Notes: generated by a model from the sequence alone, not told the origin. DNA of 64,000 nt from Piezodorus guildinii (GCA_023052935.1 CM041295.1:104704711-104768710); one strand, 5' to 3'. Shown: positions 34,070 through 46,129, numbered from the stretch's first letter. Numbers and translations are program-made.

Positions 34070-34530
34070 GTACTTACGTAAATGAAATTTTAGATAATCG
34101 TCATTTAAGCCCTTTCAGAATATTTAAATGAGGAAAAAAACCTACATTATATAAAATATGATCTAGTTTAACATCAGTTTAAGGATTTTAATCAAAATTG
34201 TTGGAGTGAAAAAAATGTCGTAAAATCTTTTTTTACGTAAAATCTGAGGAATATAATAGTCTTTAAAGATATATTTCCTGTTATATTTGACTTTTTCTTT
34301 CTTTTTTTTCGCTAGACTTACCACATGCATCCTATTTTTGGTATCCCACATACACTCTATATATACCATTGTAATATATTTATTAATTTATTTTTTATTC
34401 ACGTTTTTGTTCTAAAGAGGCTTAGTCCCAGAATAAAGAATTCTGTTCATTTCATTTACACCCAGTCATTAAAAACTCGAATTTGAACAATTATAATACT
34501 TCTCTAAGTATTGTATACATCGGTAAATGA
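34070..34530 (+). repeat. Decayed repeat A copy (A9) with an inserted non-LTR tail
   Basis: 'catttaagccctttcagaat' and 'gattttaatcaaaattgttg' are repeat A landmarks, and 'aaaaactcgaatttgaac' near 34470 is its 3' region. Between them, about 34372-34465, lies 'gcttagtcccagaataaaga', the family F 3' end. Confidence 0.5.
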
Positions 34531-35058
34531 AACTAGAAATTAATTAATTTAATTTCAGAAGATGTACATTCTTTTTGATTGAATGATTCATTGACTTCAT
34601 TCATTAGCTTTAAGTTTGGCATTTAGGCGATTCTAAATGCCATATATGATAATTATAAAATGATAAATCGCATCTGACCAACGCTGTCCCAAAGACGTTG
34701 ATTTGTTTAAAATGAAAACAGAGCCATTTTTCATCTATACTAATAAAAAAAAAAATAGAAAATTTGCTAGCTTTGTGATGGGGTGTGAAGGTGAGACATT
34801 TGTCAACCTTGTCCCTAGAGAAAGGATAAAAAGTTTAAATTTTCGTCTCTACTACGCCATGAATAACCGATAAACTAAAATATATTTAAAAATATTTATA
34901 ATATAAATTGATATTTGAAGGATGAAATGATTTAAGTGGTGTTTATAAAATATTAGAAAATAAAAAAATTTACTAATCAATGTTTCGAGCGACGTTGATC
35001 TTCATCAGAGCTAAAAAATAAAAAAATACAAAGAAGGCCATTTGATGAATAAATGGTC

Positions 35059-35063
<5 letters not shown>

Positions 35064-35125
<62 letters not shown>
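35064..35125. repeat. Long A run
   Basis: More than 55 consecutive A bases, probably an expanded retrotransposon tail. Just upstream, at 34982-35008, the minus strand has CTGATGA and GAAAC motifs 15 bases apart. Confidence 0.85.
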
Positions 35126-35127
<2 letters not shown>

Positions 35128-35366
35128 ATAACATTAGAAAGTAGTGAGCTAAAGAGTGATAAAAAAAAAAAAGTTGATAGAACAATAAATAAAGAGTCCT
35201 CGGAAGAAAGGCGGAGGGTCAATTTTTTTTCCGAATTGTTATTTCGAATTAGAATAGGAAAAAAAAAATTGAAAATGTATTTGAAATATGTCCAAGGGAT
35301 TGACAAAGTATGCTGTGTTATGTAAGCAACCCGATGTATTTAGGCAGCATTGCCAAATAAATAAAG

Positions 35367-35370
<4 letters not shown>

Positions 35371-35454
<84 letters not shown>

Positions 35455-35470
35455 ATACATATATATATAA
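35371..35470. repeat. (TC)n-(TA)n compound microsatellite
   Basis: About 16 TC units pass into about 30 TA units. Confidence 0.9.
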
Positions 35471-35804
35471 TTGTTCGCCTAGTTGAGTAGAATATGTTGA
35501 TTAAGAGACACGCAAAAAAAAAAAAAAGAAAAAGGACATATAAAAAAATTGAAGAAAAGAATAAAGCACCCCAAATGACATTCCCCTTTCTTCCTTGGAC
35601 TCTGCAAATAATAAGATAATAAATAGTCATGAATTAATAGCAAAATTAGGGAGATTAGAAATGAATATAGTTAAGTATAATAAGGCAAAGTAAATATGAC
35701 AAATATCAGATGCCAAACAAAATTATTAATACAGATAATGGAAATAAATAAATTATTTTATGTATAACTTATACAAAATAATATGTTATTTTATAAATAG
35801 TTTG

Positions 35805-36065
35805 ATGGTCTAGTGGATAGGGCAATATTCTACAGTTCTTCGGGTGCCGGGTACCAACCCCAGCTGTGGCATAATTGTTATTCAGCTATTTCAGTCGTAG
35901 AAGGACCCTGGTCTATAAAATTTACCCTAAAACTTTGGAAAATAATGACCTAATCACCTCCTTGCAATGATGTTGGCAGTGAGTTCGAATATCTATGAAT
36001 ACTGATCACAGAAACCCTTCATGGGTTGAGGAGGTGATTTTTATTGATTTCTAATGATATTATTA
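35805..36065 (+). mobile_element. SINE A, plus orientation, with tRNA-like head
   Basis: The head has an A box 'tggtctagtggatagggc' and a B-box-like 'gggtaccaacccc' about 37 bp later, the internal RNA polymerase III promoter of a tRNA-derived SINE. The body shares 'ggaccctggtctataaa' and 'cctaatcacctccttgcaat' with the other copies. Non-coding; mobilised by a partner non-LTR element. Confidence 0.7.
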
Positions 36066-36109
36066 AAAAAAAACCTAATGCGACTTTGACTTGCCTTCCT
36101 CATAATAAT

Positions 36110-37080
36110 AAGTTAGGGGACTAAAAAAAAAAAAAAAGATAACCAAAATTTTAATGGATCACCAGACCACAAATATATTTATCCACAGTAAACTAATATA
36201 TAATAAAAACCTTTTTTATTATTATTATTGTAAGTCCGAAATTTAAAAACCATTGCTCGTCCCTTATTACGGCAAATTGTAAACATATAATTATACCATC
36301 AATGTAAGAGGTGAACTAATTGCATTTGCTTTTTCTCTAGAATCAACTGCTGAACAGTAAGCTCTATCTAGTCATTTTAATTAAAAAAATAAAAGTAAAA
36401 TCAATTAATATAAATTTTGGATGGATGGCTTGATTGGATAAAAAAGAACGATGGTGTAAAGGTACGTCGGTTCGTCGTTCCAAACCAAAGGTCCCCCCCC
36501 ACTCTTTCCGATGGACTGGAACGACTAAATGAACTATCGCGTAAGTGAGCGTATAGAATAGTAAGCGAAAGCTACCAATGGATTATTTATTTACAAGCAA
36601 TTTTCGTATCAACACCACAGATAACTAAAAACGCTTTTTTCTTGAAGGGATTTTATCCTTCAAAACAAGCGCTACTGTGACCGACTAATTTGTGAAGGGC
36701 CCTCTGCGCTCCAACCCCATGGTTATGCGGAAGCTCAAAAGTGGCCAAGGCTAAGTGGACAATTAAATATTCCCGGAGTGTTGGACGGCCCTGAGATATT
36801 AGGTTTGAGCGTAGAGCACTGCGCTTTCATTTACATTTATTCCCAGTCCTGAGGACCCAGCCTTTGAGTTGGTATTTAGCAGGAGCAGGAGTAGTGTGCT
36901 CGTGGAATCAGGGCCACTGTTTACATAATGGATCAAACGCCTACCAATCCTTTATAAACATGACTCAAAGCCGCAGAATAAATATATATGTCTACACGCC
37001 CTCACCGAAAATACACTCTTCAGAAATTGATTTATTTTTCCCTTTTCACTTTTGCTAACCACTGTGCCAAATATATATTG
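36110..37080. other. Unique non-coding DNA
   Basis: A GC-richer patch at about 36690-36960 has no recognisable gene. No splice-bounded coding sequence was seen. Confidence 0.4.
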
Positions 37081-37084
37081 CCAA

Positions 37085-37200
37085 ATATATATCCCTTAAT
37101 ATAATAATAAGGGAGAAGTATTCGAATCGTAAAAAATTCAACGGAAGTGCACGATTTAGGGTACTTTGAGTTCAAATAACAAAATCTTGCAAGAAAGCCT
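37085..37200 (-). repeat. Repeat A 3'-end fragment (A10)
   Basis: 'agggagaagtattcgaatcg' and 'gatttagggtactttgagtt' are the inverted 3' end of repeat A. It is cut at 37200 by a Jockey tail. Confidence 0.55.
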
Positions 37201-37600
37201 TTTTTTAAAAGAAATATATTTTTTGAAACTTTGTACTGTATTAAAATAAACACTTCCAGTAAATGTGAGAATATAGTGAACAATGACTTGATACACGTGT
37301 AGAGAAACGGCCCATTGGCACTCCTCCACAATGTATTCTAAATCAGAGGTTCTGGTGGCCATTTTTATTCAGACTTCAGAGGATTATCCAGAATGGAATA
37401 GGAAGCTAGGATAGCAAATGGAAGTCCGAGTGAGAATGGAGTATTTCATGAATGAATGGTATGATTAGGTTCAAATTAGCCTGATACGGAAACACTAATC
37501 GTGAATGATGAGTTTATTCGTGACAAATAAGGAAGCGTTGAGGATTTGACGAAGGATTTTAGATCGGGTACGGGATATATATGTATTCGTTGGCAAGACC
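37201..37600 (-). pseudogene. Jockey-family 3' fragment
   Basis: The 3' UTR ('cagtaaatgtgagaatatag', 'agaaacggcccattggcact') and C-terminal region ('gaggattatccagaatgga', 'gcgttgaggatttgacgaag') match the full copy with many changes. Confidence 0.7.
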
Positions 37601-38734
37601 GGGATCCTTCGGGCGGTATATACTGCTCGATTTTTTGGGACTGATGCAGTAGTGGTTCTATAGAATTATGTAGAACCCGCTACTGCTCCAGCCCCAAACC
37701 TCGTGCAGAGAGTGTATGGTTACCAAGATTCCACACCGCGGATTCTCGATGATGTGTTATTTGGTAGGGTCATCACTTCCTACGGCTGTTTATCTGTGTA
37801 GCCACCAGTTAGCTGACAAGAGAGGCGGGGGAAGGTACGGTTGGGAGTGAAGGGACTCAAAAAACCCATTACATAAAATATTGCAGGGCTTAGAAAACAA
37901 TGGTAGAAAATAAGTGTGGAGTGAAATGAGGAATAAATTAGGAGATGATTGTCCTAACCTAAATCGAATATGTTCAGGAATTTCATATTTTCTTCGCAAT
38001 TTATTTTAATTCACAAAGATTAAAAGGAATTGTGTGCTTATTTATGTAAACTTTTTTTACCACGATTGACCTTCACTGCCTATTAAGTTCATTCATTCAT
38101 AGAAAGTCCTGAATTTCTATTGAGCAATGATTACTGTTGAATGTCCGTTAAACTCAGAACGAATAAGAATGGAACTCAGTAGTTACAAAGCTCTTCAGTA
38201 ACCTAATCCTCCGGAAGACTCTCTATTACCCGCTGTTCTTCCAAATCGGTTCCAGGGATAAACAAGTCCTGAAAAAATCATGGTATTTTTTTCAGACTTC
38301 TTTCTGGAATATATTGAAAATACAGGTTAAAAACTTTTGTTTTGTTTTTATAAAGGTTATCAGTGGTTTTTAAACCTAATATGCACTATCTGGAATTTTA
38401 AAATCACTGCAGAGAGAAATACGAACGGTATATCTCAGTGTGGACTCTGTGATTCCGGTTGCAGCAGATAATTATTTATTCTGTTACATGAGCCGTGCAT
38501 CTACCTAGGGTCAGGAAACCCTTCTGGGGCTTACCCAGGTAAACCCTTAATTGGGTAAGGGCAATAAAGTACCTTTAATTGGGGAAAAAGCCTAGTGGTT
38601 GAGGGGAAACTCGCCCTAATCACCACATTGCTCAACCGTTGGCCTAGAAACAGTATGTTTATGTTGCCTTTTAAGTACCCCTCTAATTTCTTTTTTTCCT
38701 TTTACGATTTTGTTTATTTTGTGAAAAACCAAGA
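37601..38734. other. Non-coding DNA with SINE-like fragments
   Basis: 'tagggtcatcacttcctacg' and 'gccaccagttagctgac' near 37765-37815 resemble the SINE B body. 'ctcgccctaatcaccacatt' and 'accgttggcctagaaa' near 38608-38655 resemble SINE A. No gene was seen. Confidence 0.4.
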
Positions 38735-38890
38735 TGAATTGAGGATTCTGCAAAGGAATTGGGTGTGTATCGGTAAGGAATTAAAGGGTTTCGTGAAGCC
38801 TCAAAGCAAATGACTAGATGGGTCTCACTATGATGATTTTGAGCTTGTTTTTTTGCATTGTTTTAGAACATGTTATATCGCATAAGAGAA
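38735..38890 (-). pseudogene. Jockey-family ORF2 sliver
   Basis: 'ttgaggattctgcaaaggaa' through 'gaagcctcaaagcaaatg' corresponds to the segment after the RT in the full element. Short and decayed. Confidence 0.5.
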
Positions 38891-39417
38891 GTGATAATAA
38901 TTTCACATGTTTTCCAGCTTTTATATGGGTTTTATATACGAAGTACAGTGGTGGTCATAGAAATTGCATAACTCAATAAATGAAATGTTTTGAAAATTAA
39001 ACATAACCTTAAGTTGTTAATAAATGCTGATTGCACACAAAAAAAAAAAAAAAAAAAAAAACATATTGAAAATGGAAGAATATCGCGTAAAAATCAATGT
39101 GAAACAAATATAAGTTTAAGTTCTCTAGTAAAATGAATTATAATATTAATTTTGATAACTATGTCTACTGTTGAATTGTGGCACTGCGTCTTTCCTCGAA
39201 AATTGTTCCACTTCATAAAATCTCATAATGTTAATTGTTTCTGATAGCAAAATGCTTAGAATTCGACATAATTTGAAATTTCATTCTGGTAGTAGTTGGA
39301 ACTACTAATCAAGAACTAAGAAACGTTATTATTTATTTTTAAAATTTCTTTATTTCATTAAGCATCTGATATAAAATAGTAGATAATATTGAGAAAAAAA
39401 AACAAAAACAAAACAAG

Positions 39418-40115
39418 AATGACAATTTTCGAATTCCAATTTTCAACGTAAATACACGTTTTATGGTCCTCTTAGTCTTAATAACCTAGTCGCGGAAAAA
39501 GGTCTGTGTGTGTGGTAAGTCTAACTCGATACCAAAAATGAAATCTCATTCAAGACGTCCGAGATGCCACACAACTTTTTTTTATCTCGAAGGCAAACCA
39601 GAAGAGCCACATTACACCACACCATGCATTTTTCACGAATTTCTCAAAAACGGCTCAAAAGACTTGGATTAAACTAGCTATATCGATGTAAAAATTAACG
39701 GGATTTAATGTTGGTTTCATTCTGATAAAAATAATCTGGCTGGGCTTAAATGCTGATATTTTAAATTTTCTTCCTCTAAAGTAACTTAAATTTTATGTAT
39801 TCGAAAAAATAAAAAATATTATCTTATTAGCATTGACAAAAAACAGACAAGTATACTAGTTGACTGAATTTGATAACCAACTGAAGGATAAAAGAGGAAA
39901 CACTTTTTGGATAGTAATATACACGTATAATATATCGTTGGAAAACTACAGATTTAAGACGAATTTCTTTTGTTAGATTATTCAATCAGATTCATCTGTT
40001 TCCATCGTAATTCAATTTGATTTTTAACGTTTATTCAAGTCTAACTTAATCTGAAAATTCTTAAATTGATTTTAACAAAAGAGGTAAGCGAAAGTCATGT
40101 GTTTCGCGCAACAGA
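39418..40115 (-). mobile_element. Repeat A copy (A11), minus orientation, slightly deleted
   Basis: It carries 'ccaattttcaacgtaaatac', 'gctatatcgatgtaaaa' and 'attgacaaaaaacagacaag', ending 'gaggtaagcgaaagtcatgt' and 'cgcgcaacaga'. The 3' subterminal end is missing. Confidence 0.65.
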
Positions 40116-40319
40116 TTTTTTTAAAAATAAGATCGCCAGTTATATTTCGTCTCTTTTATTTTTGTATTGCAAGCGCATAGTGATAACTATTTTTTCTGAA
40201 GTCAGTTTTAAAACTTTTATGTATTTTTTTATTTTTTCACCCATATTATTACTACAATTCTTCCGTTTTATAATAAAAATCATGTTCTGAACATTAAATT
40301 TGAACTTGTTCTTTTAAGT

Positions 40320-40640
40320 ACTCTAGGGAAGTATAAGCATCAAAGCTCCCCCCTGAGACTGGACAAGGCCCACCAATCAGCATTGAGATCTCCAGCCATC
40401 GGAGCAGCCTTTGAGATCCATGGCTTAACTTCTCTAACTGCCCAGTTTAACTTAGTCCAGATTACTTCACTTAATAATTCTGTATTCTACTGATGTCCAT
40501 CCATCGCGGTTGGAACCTTTAAGACCAAATATACCGCTTACCAAGTCCAAAAGATAAGTATCCTGGTATTTAGTCCTAGAGGTGTTTAGACTAGAGTTGA
40601 CAATATAAAGCTCCCGGGCCAACAACAAGTACTTTCTGGT
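40320..40640 (-). pseudogene. Possible non-LTR endonuclease fragment
   Basis: One minus-strand frame reads 'MAGDLNADWWALSSLRG', resembling the GDxNA motif of retrotransposon endonucleases. Stops and frameshifts surround it and no RT follows. Uncertain. Confidence 0.35.
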
Positions 40641-41030
40641 CTCGAAACGTCATTTCAGAGCTAGGAGAAAACAAGTATCCTTAATTTAAAATAAGAGTTT
40701 CAATCGGTATTGTTGGTATTATTGAGTAACTGGGAAAACATGTAAATACATAAAACAAAGCGAGACTTAGATGAATAAGTCGATTTCGGAGATAAATTTG
40801 TTAAATATAATTGGCAATATACCCCTATCTTTATGTTATTTAATTTCAAACATATTTACAACTTTATTATACAATAAAATACTTTTTTTTATTAATTAAT
40901 TATTCATTATTTTTTTATTACAAACTACAAGGAGAGGATTTAAATGTGTCTCACCGATTTTGATGAATTTTTTAAGATAAAAGTTGACAATAAACCATCA
41001 GACTCAGCAAAATATTCAAGGCAACTGCTC

Positions 41031-41033
<3 letters not shown>

Positions 41034-41080
<47 letters not shown>
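41034..41080. repeat. Long T run
   Basis: About 47 consecutive T bases, possibly the A tail of a minus-strand retrotransposon whose body is not recognisable. Confidence 0.85.
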
Positions 41081-41081
<1 letters not shown>

Positions 41082-41307
41082 CTTTTCCTCCTATGGTAAC
41101 CCCTAAGAAGGAGAGTTTATTAATTTTTTATATACATGTTCCATGCCTACACGTAATCTATGTTATATTTCACAAATTATTAAGTTTACATTATTTTGAT
41201 CTTCATTTTAAACATTAAATATATCGAAAAATAACAAAAGTAAGATTAGTTTAACATCAATCAAAAATAACTAACAAAAGAAAATAGCTTAAAAATAATG
41301 TTAATTA

Positions 41308-42870
41308 CATACATACATACATACATATTCGGCGCAACAACCCGTTATCGAGTCTAGGCCTCCCCTAGCAGCCTCCGCCAGACGGCTCTGTCTTGTGCTG
41401 CAGCAGTCCAGTTCCTGATGTTGAGCAGGCTCCTTGCATCCATCCCTACACCATCCAGCCATCTTGTTTTGGGTCGCCCCACTCTCCTTGCTCGGTGCAC
41501 CTCTTCTGTCAGTATCTTCTTTGGAATCTCAGAATCACTCATTCGAGCCACATGGCCGGCCCATCGGAGTCGTCCTAGCTTTATAATCTTAACGACATCA
41601 GCATCCTTAAAGATGTTGTAGAGCTCCCTGTTTTTTCTTTTCCTCCAGACTTCTCCTTCTCTTACTGCTCCGAATATTCTTCTGAGCACCTGTCTTTCGA
41701 ATATTAACAGCCTGTTCTCGTCCGCCTTAGTAGTTGCCCATGCCTCTGATCCATAGGTGAGCACTGGACGTACCAGGGTCTTGTAAAGATTAATTTTTGT
41801 ACTGGAGGAAAGGTTTTTGCTCCTAAAATGCTTGGATAGGCCGTGGAAGCATCTGTTTGCACTATTTATTCGTCTGCTGATATCCTGAGATACATCGTTC
41901 CTGGAATTAATTTCGGATCCTAGGTATACAAAAGTCTCCACTCTGTGGAACTTATAGGGGCCAATGTTCAGGAATGCAATATGGTCTCCACCACCACCCC
42001 CTACTCGCATATATTTAGTTTTATGCTCATTAACTGTGAGACCAAATTCTGCGGCAGCTGTTTTAAAAGCAATGAATGCCTCCTTCAATGCCTTTTCTGA
42101 AGTCGCCACGATGTCAATGTCATCGGCATAACCTAATAGCTGTACAGTCCTGTTAAAGATGTTACCTGTTGTCTGAATTTTTGATTTTCGCACAGCTACC
42201 TCTAATGCCAAATTAAATAGAAGGCAAGCAAGGGCGTCTCCTTGTCTTACTCCGCTATTGGTTCTAAATGCCTCAGAAAGATTTGACCCCACACGGACAA
42301 CGCATTTTGAGTTTTCCATAGTCATCTTTACAAGTCTTATAAGTTTTCCTGGGACTTTATGCTCTTCTAGGGCCTTGTATAGTTCTTCTCGACCGATGCT
42401 ATCATATGCCGACTTGAAGTCGACGAAGAGATGGTGAGTGGTCAGCTTGTATTCCATACCCTTTTCCAGGATCATCCGTAATGTAAAGATCTGGTCGGTG
42501 GTTGAGCGGCCTCTTCTAAAACCTGATTGGTAATTTCCAAGTTCTCTCTCTGCGAATGGGACTAGTTTCTCAAACAGGACATTAGATAGCACTCTATAAG
42601 CACAAGAGAGTAACACAATTCCCCGATAGTTAGCGCATTGATTTCGGTCCCCCTTCTTGTGCAGGAGACATATTACACCATGGTCCCATTCCTGCGGCAT
42701 CCTTTCTTCCATCCAGATATCCAGTATGAGCTCGAACAGTGCCTTTTCCAGCTCCTCACCTCCGTGCTTCAGTAGCTCCGCCTGGATGCCATCGATGCCA
42801 GAAGCCTTGTTGTTTTTGAGCTTACCAATGGCGTCTTCTGGCTTACCAATGTTAATTACACCTTTCAATA
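41308..42870 (-). mobile_element. 5'-truncated non-LTR retrotransposon with TGTA-repeat tail
   Basis: The element consists of the RT frame, a ~30-bp 3' UTR and a TGTA/ATGT tetranucleotide tail (plus strand 'acatacatacatac' at 41308-41328). Short 3' UTRs with microsatellite tails are typical of several non-LTR clades. The endonuclease half is missing: homology stops near 42870, so reverse transcription probably aborted there. Confidence 0.8.
41354..42868 (-). CDS. Reverse transcriptase, 504 aa, open but lacking the endonuclease
   Basis: This long uninterrupted frame holds a complete non-LTR reverse transcriptase: IGKLKNNKASGIDGIQAELL at about 14-33, HLFVDFKSAYDSI with catalytic Asp150, SGVRQGDALACLLFNL at 205-220 and the catalytic YADD at 247-250. 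The post-RT region follows (RPVLTYGSEAWATTKADENR, FERQVLRRIFG), then 'RLRWAGHVARM' and 'RVGRPKTRWLDGV'. The first ATG is only the first in frame after the truncation; the true protein started much further upstream with an endonuclease. No promoter or ORF1 is present, so it is probably not expressed. The lack of stops suggests recent insertion. Clade not assigned. Confidence 0.85.
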   Translation of the reverse strand: MKGVINIGKPEDAIGKLKNNKASGIDGIQAELLKHGGEELEKALFELILDIWMEERMPQEWDHGVICLLHKKGDRNQCANYRGIVLLSCAYRVLSNVLFEKLVPFAERELGNYQSGFRRGRSTTDQIFTLRMILEKGMEYKLTTHHLFVDFKSAYDSIGREELYKALEEHKVPGKLIRLVKMTMENSKCVVRVGSNLSEAFRTNSGVRQGDALACLLFNLALEVAVRKSKIQTTGNIFNRTVQLLGYADDIDIVATSEKALKEAFIAFKTAAAEFGLTVNEHKTKYMRVGGGGGDHIAFLNIGPYKFHRVETFVYLGSEINSRNDVSQDISRRINSANRCFHGLSKHFRSKNLSSSTKINLYKTLVRPVLTYGSEAWATTKADENRLLIFERQVLRRIFGAVREGEVWRKRKNRELYNIFKDADVVKIIKLGRLRWAGHVARMSDSEIPKKILTEEVHRARRVGRPKTRWLDGVGMDARSLLNIRNWTAAAQDRAVWRRLLGEA

Positions 42871-43049
42871 TTTTTCAAAATTAGAATAAATCAATTAAAT
42901 ATATAACAACAAAAAAGAATGAATTTAGCACAACAAGAATTACTGAATAGACTGAACTATACATATATAAATAAATATATGAAATATACATATATTTATT
43001 TATTTATTTATTTTTTACAATTATAATCTTTTTTTTTTATTGTTCTGTC

Positions 43050-43170
43050 AGTTTTATTTAGTTTTTTACTCTATACATATGGTATGAATGACTTCTTTTA
43101 GCCCTAATACTTATTGCCCAAGATAGTGGCAGATTGTATTATTTCTCAATAAAGCAATATTATTAATTAT
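43050..43170 (+). mobile_element. Non-LTR 3'-tail fragment, family E
   Basis: 'ttattgcccaagatagtggc' and 'agattgtattatttctcaat' are the reverse complement of the tails at 28510-28750 and 53319-53560. It abuts the inverted repeat that begins at about 43164. Confidence 0.6.
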
Positions 43171-43460
43171 CTTTCTATTTTCTATTATCTTTCTACTATC
43201 TTTTGTTCCTATTTTTTATATTTGTCATTTGTCATTACCTTCATTTCACTTTGTTTTTATTATCTGTATATTTCTTTTACTTATCTCTTTATTTTGTATT
43301 GTACATTTGGTTGTTATCATAAGTTAAAGAAATGAAGAGATAAGTAAAAGAAATATACAGATAATGGAAACAAAGTAAAATGAAGGTAATGACAAAAGAA
43401 AAATATAAAAAATATGAACAAAAGATATTAGAAAGATAATAGAAGATAATATAACATAGA
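43164..43460. repeat. Imperfect inverted repeat, ~130-bp arms
   Basis: The left arm (about 43164-43307: 'cattaccttcatttcacttt', 'gtatatttcttttacttatc') and the right arm (about 43330-43460) are reverse complements with a few mismatches, around a ~30-bp spacer. It could fold into a long hairpin. Origin unknown; possibly two inverted copies of a retrotransposon tail. Confidence 0.75.
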
Positions 43461-43479
43461 AAATAAAATTTAAAAAGAG

Positions 43480-44059
43480 GTGAGAGATATTAAATCAGAT
43501 ATGAGTACGTACCGTTTGAAGGACAGCTTCACAACGATGAAGCAATAATGGCGCCCAGGGTCCCGGGCCACTTCAATATGTTCGTATTTATTTCATAATT
43601 CATTCTTGCCGGGTTTTTTTCCTCAATTCATACTGTTTTGTTTATTTATTTAACGCCACTTTATGCTTCTATGGCTAATGGGACGATGCTAAGAGAGTCC
43701 TAAATTTTGCCTATCCCAGCTTTTATTTGAATATGGACCTTTAACGGGTACCTGACATCGCACAGGCTTTTTACAGATCACCTTTTTACGGCCTCTCAAT
43801 TCATAACTATATATTTTTTAATTACTATTATTATGAGGTATAATATATATGCATATATACTGGGGTCGATGACCGTGGTGTATTAAGCCTTAAAGCCCCA
43901 AAAAACTTAGTTATTAACTAATTCTAACGTGAACGAATATTTAATGTCAAAGTTTCATAATTAATACAAAAACCTCATTGTGGTTCTTGACTGATAATAA
44001 AGCATATCGTGTCAATGTTAGGCGTTTCAAAGATTCGGAATAGTTAATAGTGATATTGA

Positions 44060-44096
<37 letters not shown>

Positions 44097-44875
44097 GAAA
44101 TAGCGAGATCGGAAAAGGTTATGATAGAAAAAGTAAGCGCCTTAAGACGGGAGGGAGAAAGAAGCTATCACAGGGAGAAGGAATACATCGTAAATCTCGC
44201 CTCGGTCGATGGAGATATGAAGAAAATATTTGTGGTTTGTCAGTGAACTTGCTATGGAAAATTTTCTTTGTAACTCCAAATTTTAGTATCCATCAGCAAT
44301 AAATATTAATATTTAATTTTTTCATAGTTTAATTATTGGTTCTTAAGTATTTATACGATCGTTAAAACTTCGAAGTCGAGGGAGACATTTTATTATTAAG
44401 TTCTTCTGCTTTTCAATATCCTGGTCAAGGACTTAAAATTTGATTGAACGTTGAAGCATTAAAATCTCCGTAGCAATTAAAACAACGTTTATCATTTTAT
44501 AATGGCATACATTATGCTATTCAAAGACTAATCAAAAGACTAGTAAAAAAAAACAATAAAAAGATTTTTAATTATATAAGGCTGGACCACGATATAAATA
44601 CATATTTTGAATTCAGTTGATTTTAAGACTTGTATTTTCGTTAAAAATTCAGATTAATAATTAAAAAGATTTCATGTATAAATTAATAAAATAATAGAAG
44701 GGACAAGTATTCAAAACAAAATTCATATAAAGAAATAATCATTAATATTATTGATACTGGAATGTAGTCAGAGTGGAAGATAGTGAGAAAAAATATTATT
44801 TATAGCTAACTATTTCGAAGGATAAGCCCGATTTTAATATTTTCCGGGCTGTTGTGATTATTTATTTTTTAAATA
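43480..44875. other. Non-coding DNA, no gene seen
   Basis: A short GC-richer patch lies near 43510-43575. A T run of about 28 bases lies at 44067-44094. No protein or repeat signature was recognised. Confidence 0.5.
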
Positions 44876-44879
44876 TTTT

Positions 44880-45072
44880 GTTAGTTTCAGTCGCCATTCT
44901 CGTCGAAAGGATATGACTCAAAACAGAAGAGAACCTCCGTTTTTGACTCGATATCTTTTGAAAATAAATAAAAATCGAAATAATTTGAGTAGCAACTAGG
45001 TTACCACACTAAAAAGCATACTTTTTAATATTCCGACTCTCTTCCCGATGCTAGAATCGATACGAAAAAGCT
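44880..45072 (+). repeat. Repeat C, copy 1
   Basis: 'tttttgactcgatatctttt', 'aactaggttaccacactaaa' and 'agaatcgatacgaaaaagc' recur in the same order at 45903-46120 and partly at 47505-47600. The first two copies flank a degenerate RT. Confidence 0.6.
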
Positions 45073-45127
45073 AACTGTCTAAATTAGGAAGCGAGGGTGG
45101 TTTACAAATTTTTACTATTATGAACAT

Positions 45128-45890
45128 GTGCCCGATTTTAATATTTTAAGGACCGTTTTAATAAATAAATATTATAAGATCAAGCCAGATTCCGGTTTTG
45201 GGATATCCGATGATTTGGTACTGCTAGGTGAAGACACAGAAACCATACAACTAAATACAAGTGTGTTAATAAAAACCGGTAAACAAATAGGTCTCGAATT
45301 AAATACCGTTAAGACGAAATATATGATTAGTAGCAGAAATCTTGATAATATTAATATTTCAGGTCATACTTTTGAACACATGGAGAAATTCAAGTATTTA
45401 GGTTCAATGATAACAAGAAAAATGAAATCCAGGAAGAAATAAAGTCCCGGCTAAAGGTGGGAAATGCGTGTTTTTATTCAGTTGCTAAATTACTTAGCTC
45501 GCGGCATCTGTCTAAAAACTTAAAGGTTATAATTTATTAAACTACTATTCTTCCGAGGGTTCTTTACGGATGTGAAACATGGCCGCTTACTTTGAAGGAT
45601 GAACAACGGCTTAAGGTTTTCGAAAATAAGGTACTGCGTAAAATATTTGGTCCGAAGAGAGATGAGGCCACCGGAGAGTTTAGAAGGTTGCACAACGCGG
45701 AATTGCGGAGTTTGTACCCTGTGAATATAATTGAGTTGATAGCACCGCGGGCCGAAGCGTCTATAGGAGGATTGCATTAAGGCTGATCTCGGGGGCTTGG
45801 GCTTGACTGGTGAACATTGGACAAGTCTGTGCAGGCGAAGTTTGGTGGTGTCGGCATCGAACCTTCGGGTTCGGTAAGCCTATTAGTATT
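45128..45890 (+). pseudogene. Degenerate non-LTR reverse transcriptase, C-terminal part
   Basis: Fragments of one protein lie in changing frames: 'GISDDLVLLGEDTETIQLNT' (the YADD region with the motif worn to ISDD), 'KYLGSMITRK', 'ILPRVLYGCETWPLTLKDEQ', 'RLKVFENKVLRKIFGPKRDE', and finally 'GGLGLTGEHWTSLCRRSLVV' and 'SASNLRVR' with an ATT tail. The last part is nearly identical to the tail at 11530-11690, so both are the same family. A stop after 'VIIY' and several frameshifts make it dead. Confidence 0.8.
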
Positions 45891-45902
45891 ATTATTATTA
45901 TA

Positions 45903-46120
45903 TCAAGCCGACTTTCTCGTTGAAGGAATCCAAAACAATAGATATGTCTGGTAACTAGGATATAACCCAAAATAGAAGAAAACCATTTTTGACTCGATCC
46001 CTTTAAAAAAAGATTCAATCCGGAATAATACCTGTGTTAACTAGGATACAACACTAAAAAGAACACATTAGAATATCCTAAATCTCTTTTCGATGCAAGA
46101 ATCGCTACGAAAAAGCATAT
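45903..46120 (+). repeat. Repeat C, copy 2
   Basis: It matches copy 1 by eye: 'ccatttttgactcgatccct', 'aactaggatacaacactaaa', 'agaatcgctacgaaaaagca'. It runs on to a similar 'aatattttaaggac' motif at about 46208. Confidence 0.55.
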
Positions 46121-46129
46121 TATAATATA

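Noticed and set aside
35053..35630. Coding frames across the A-run and TA/TC microsatellites
   Set aside because: They are products of simple repeats (poly-Lys, poly-Phe, alternating Tyr-Ile) with no biological signal.
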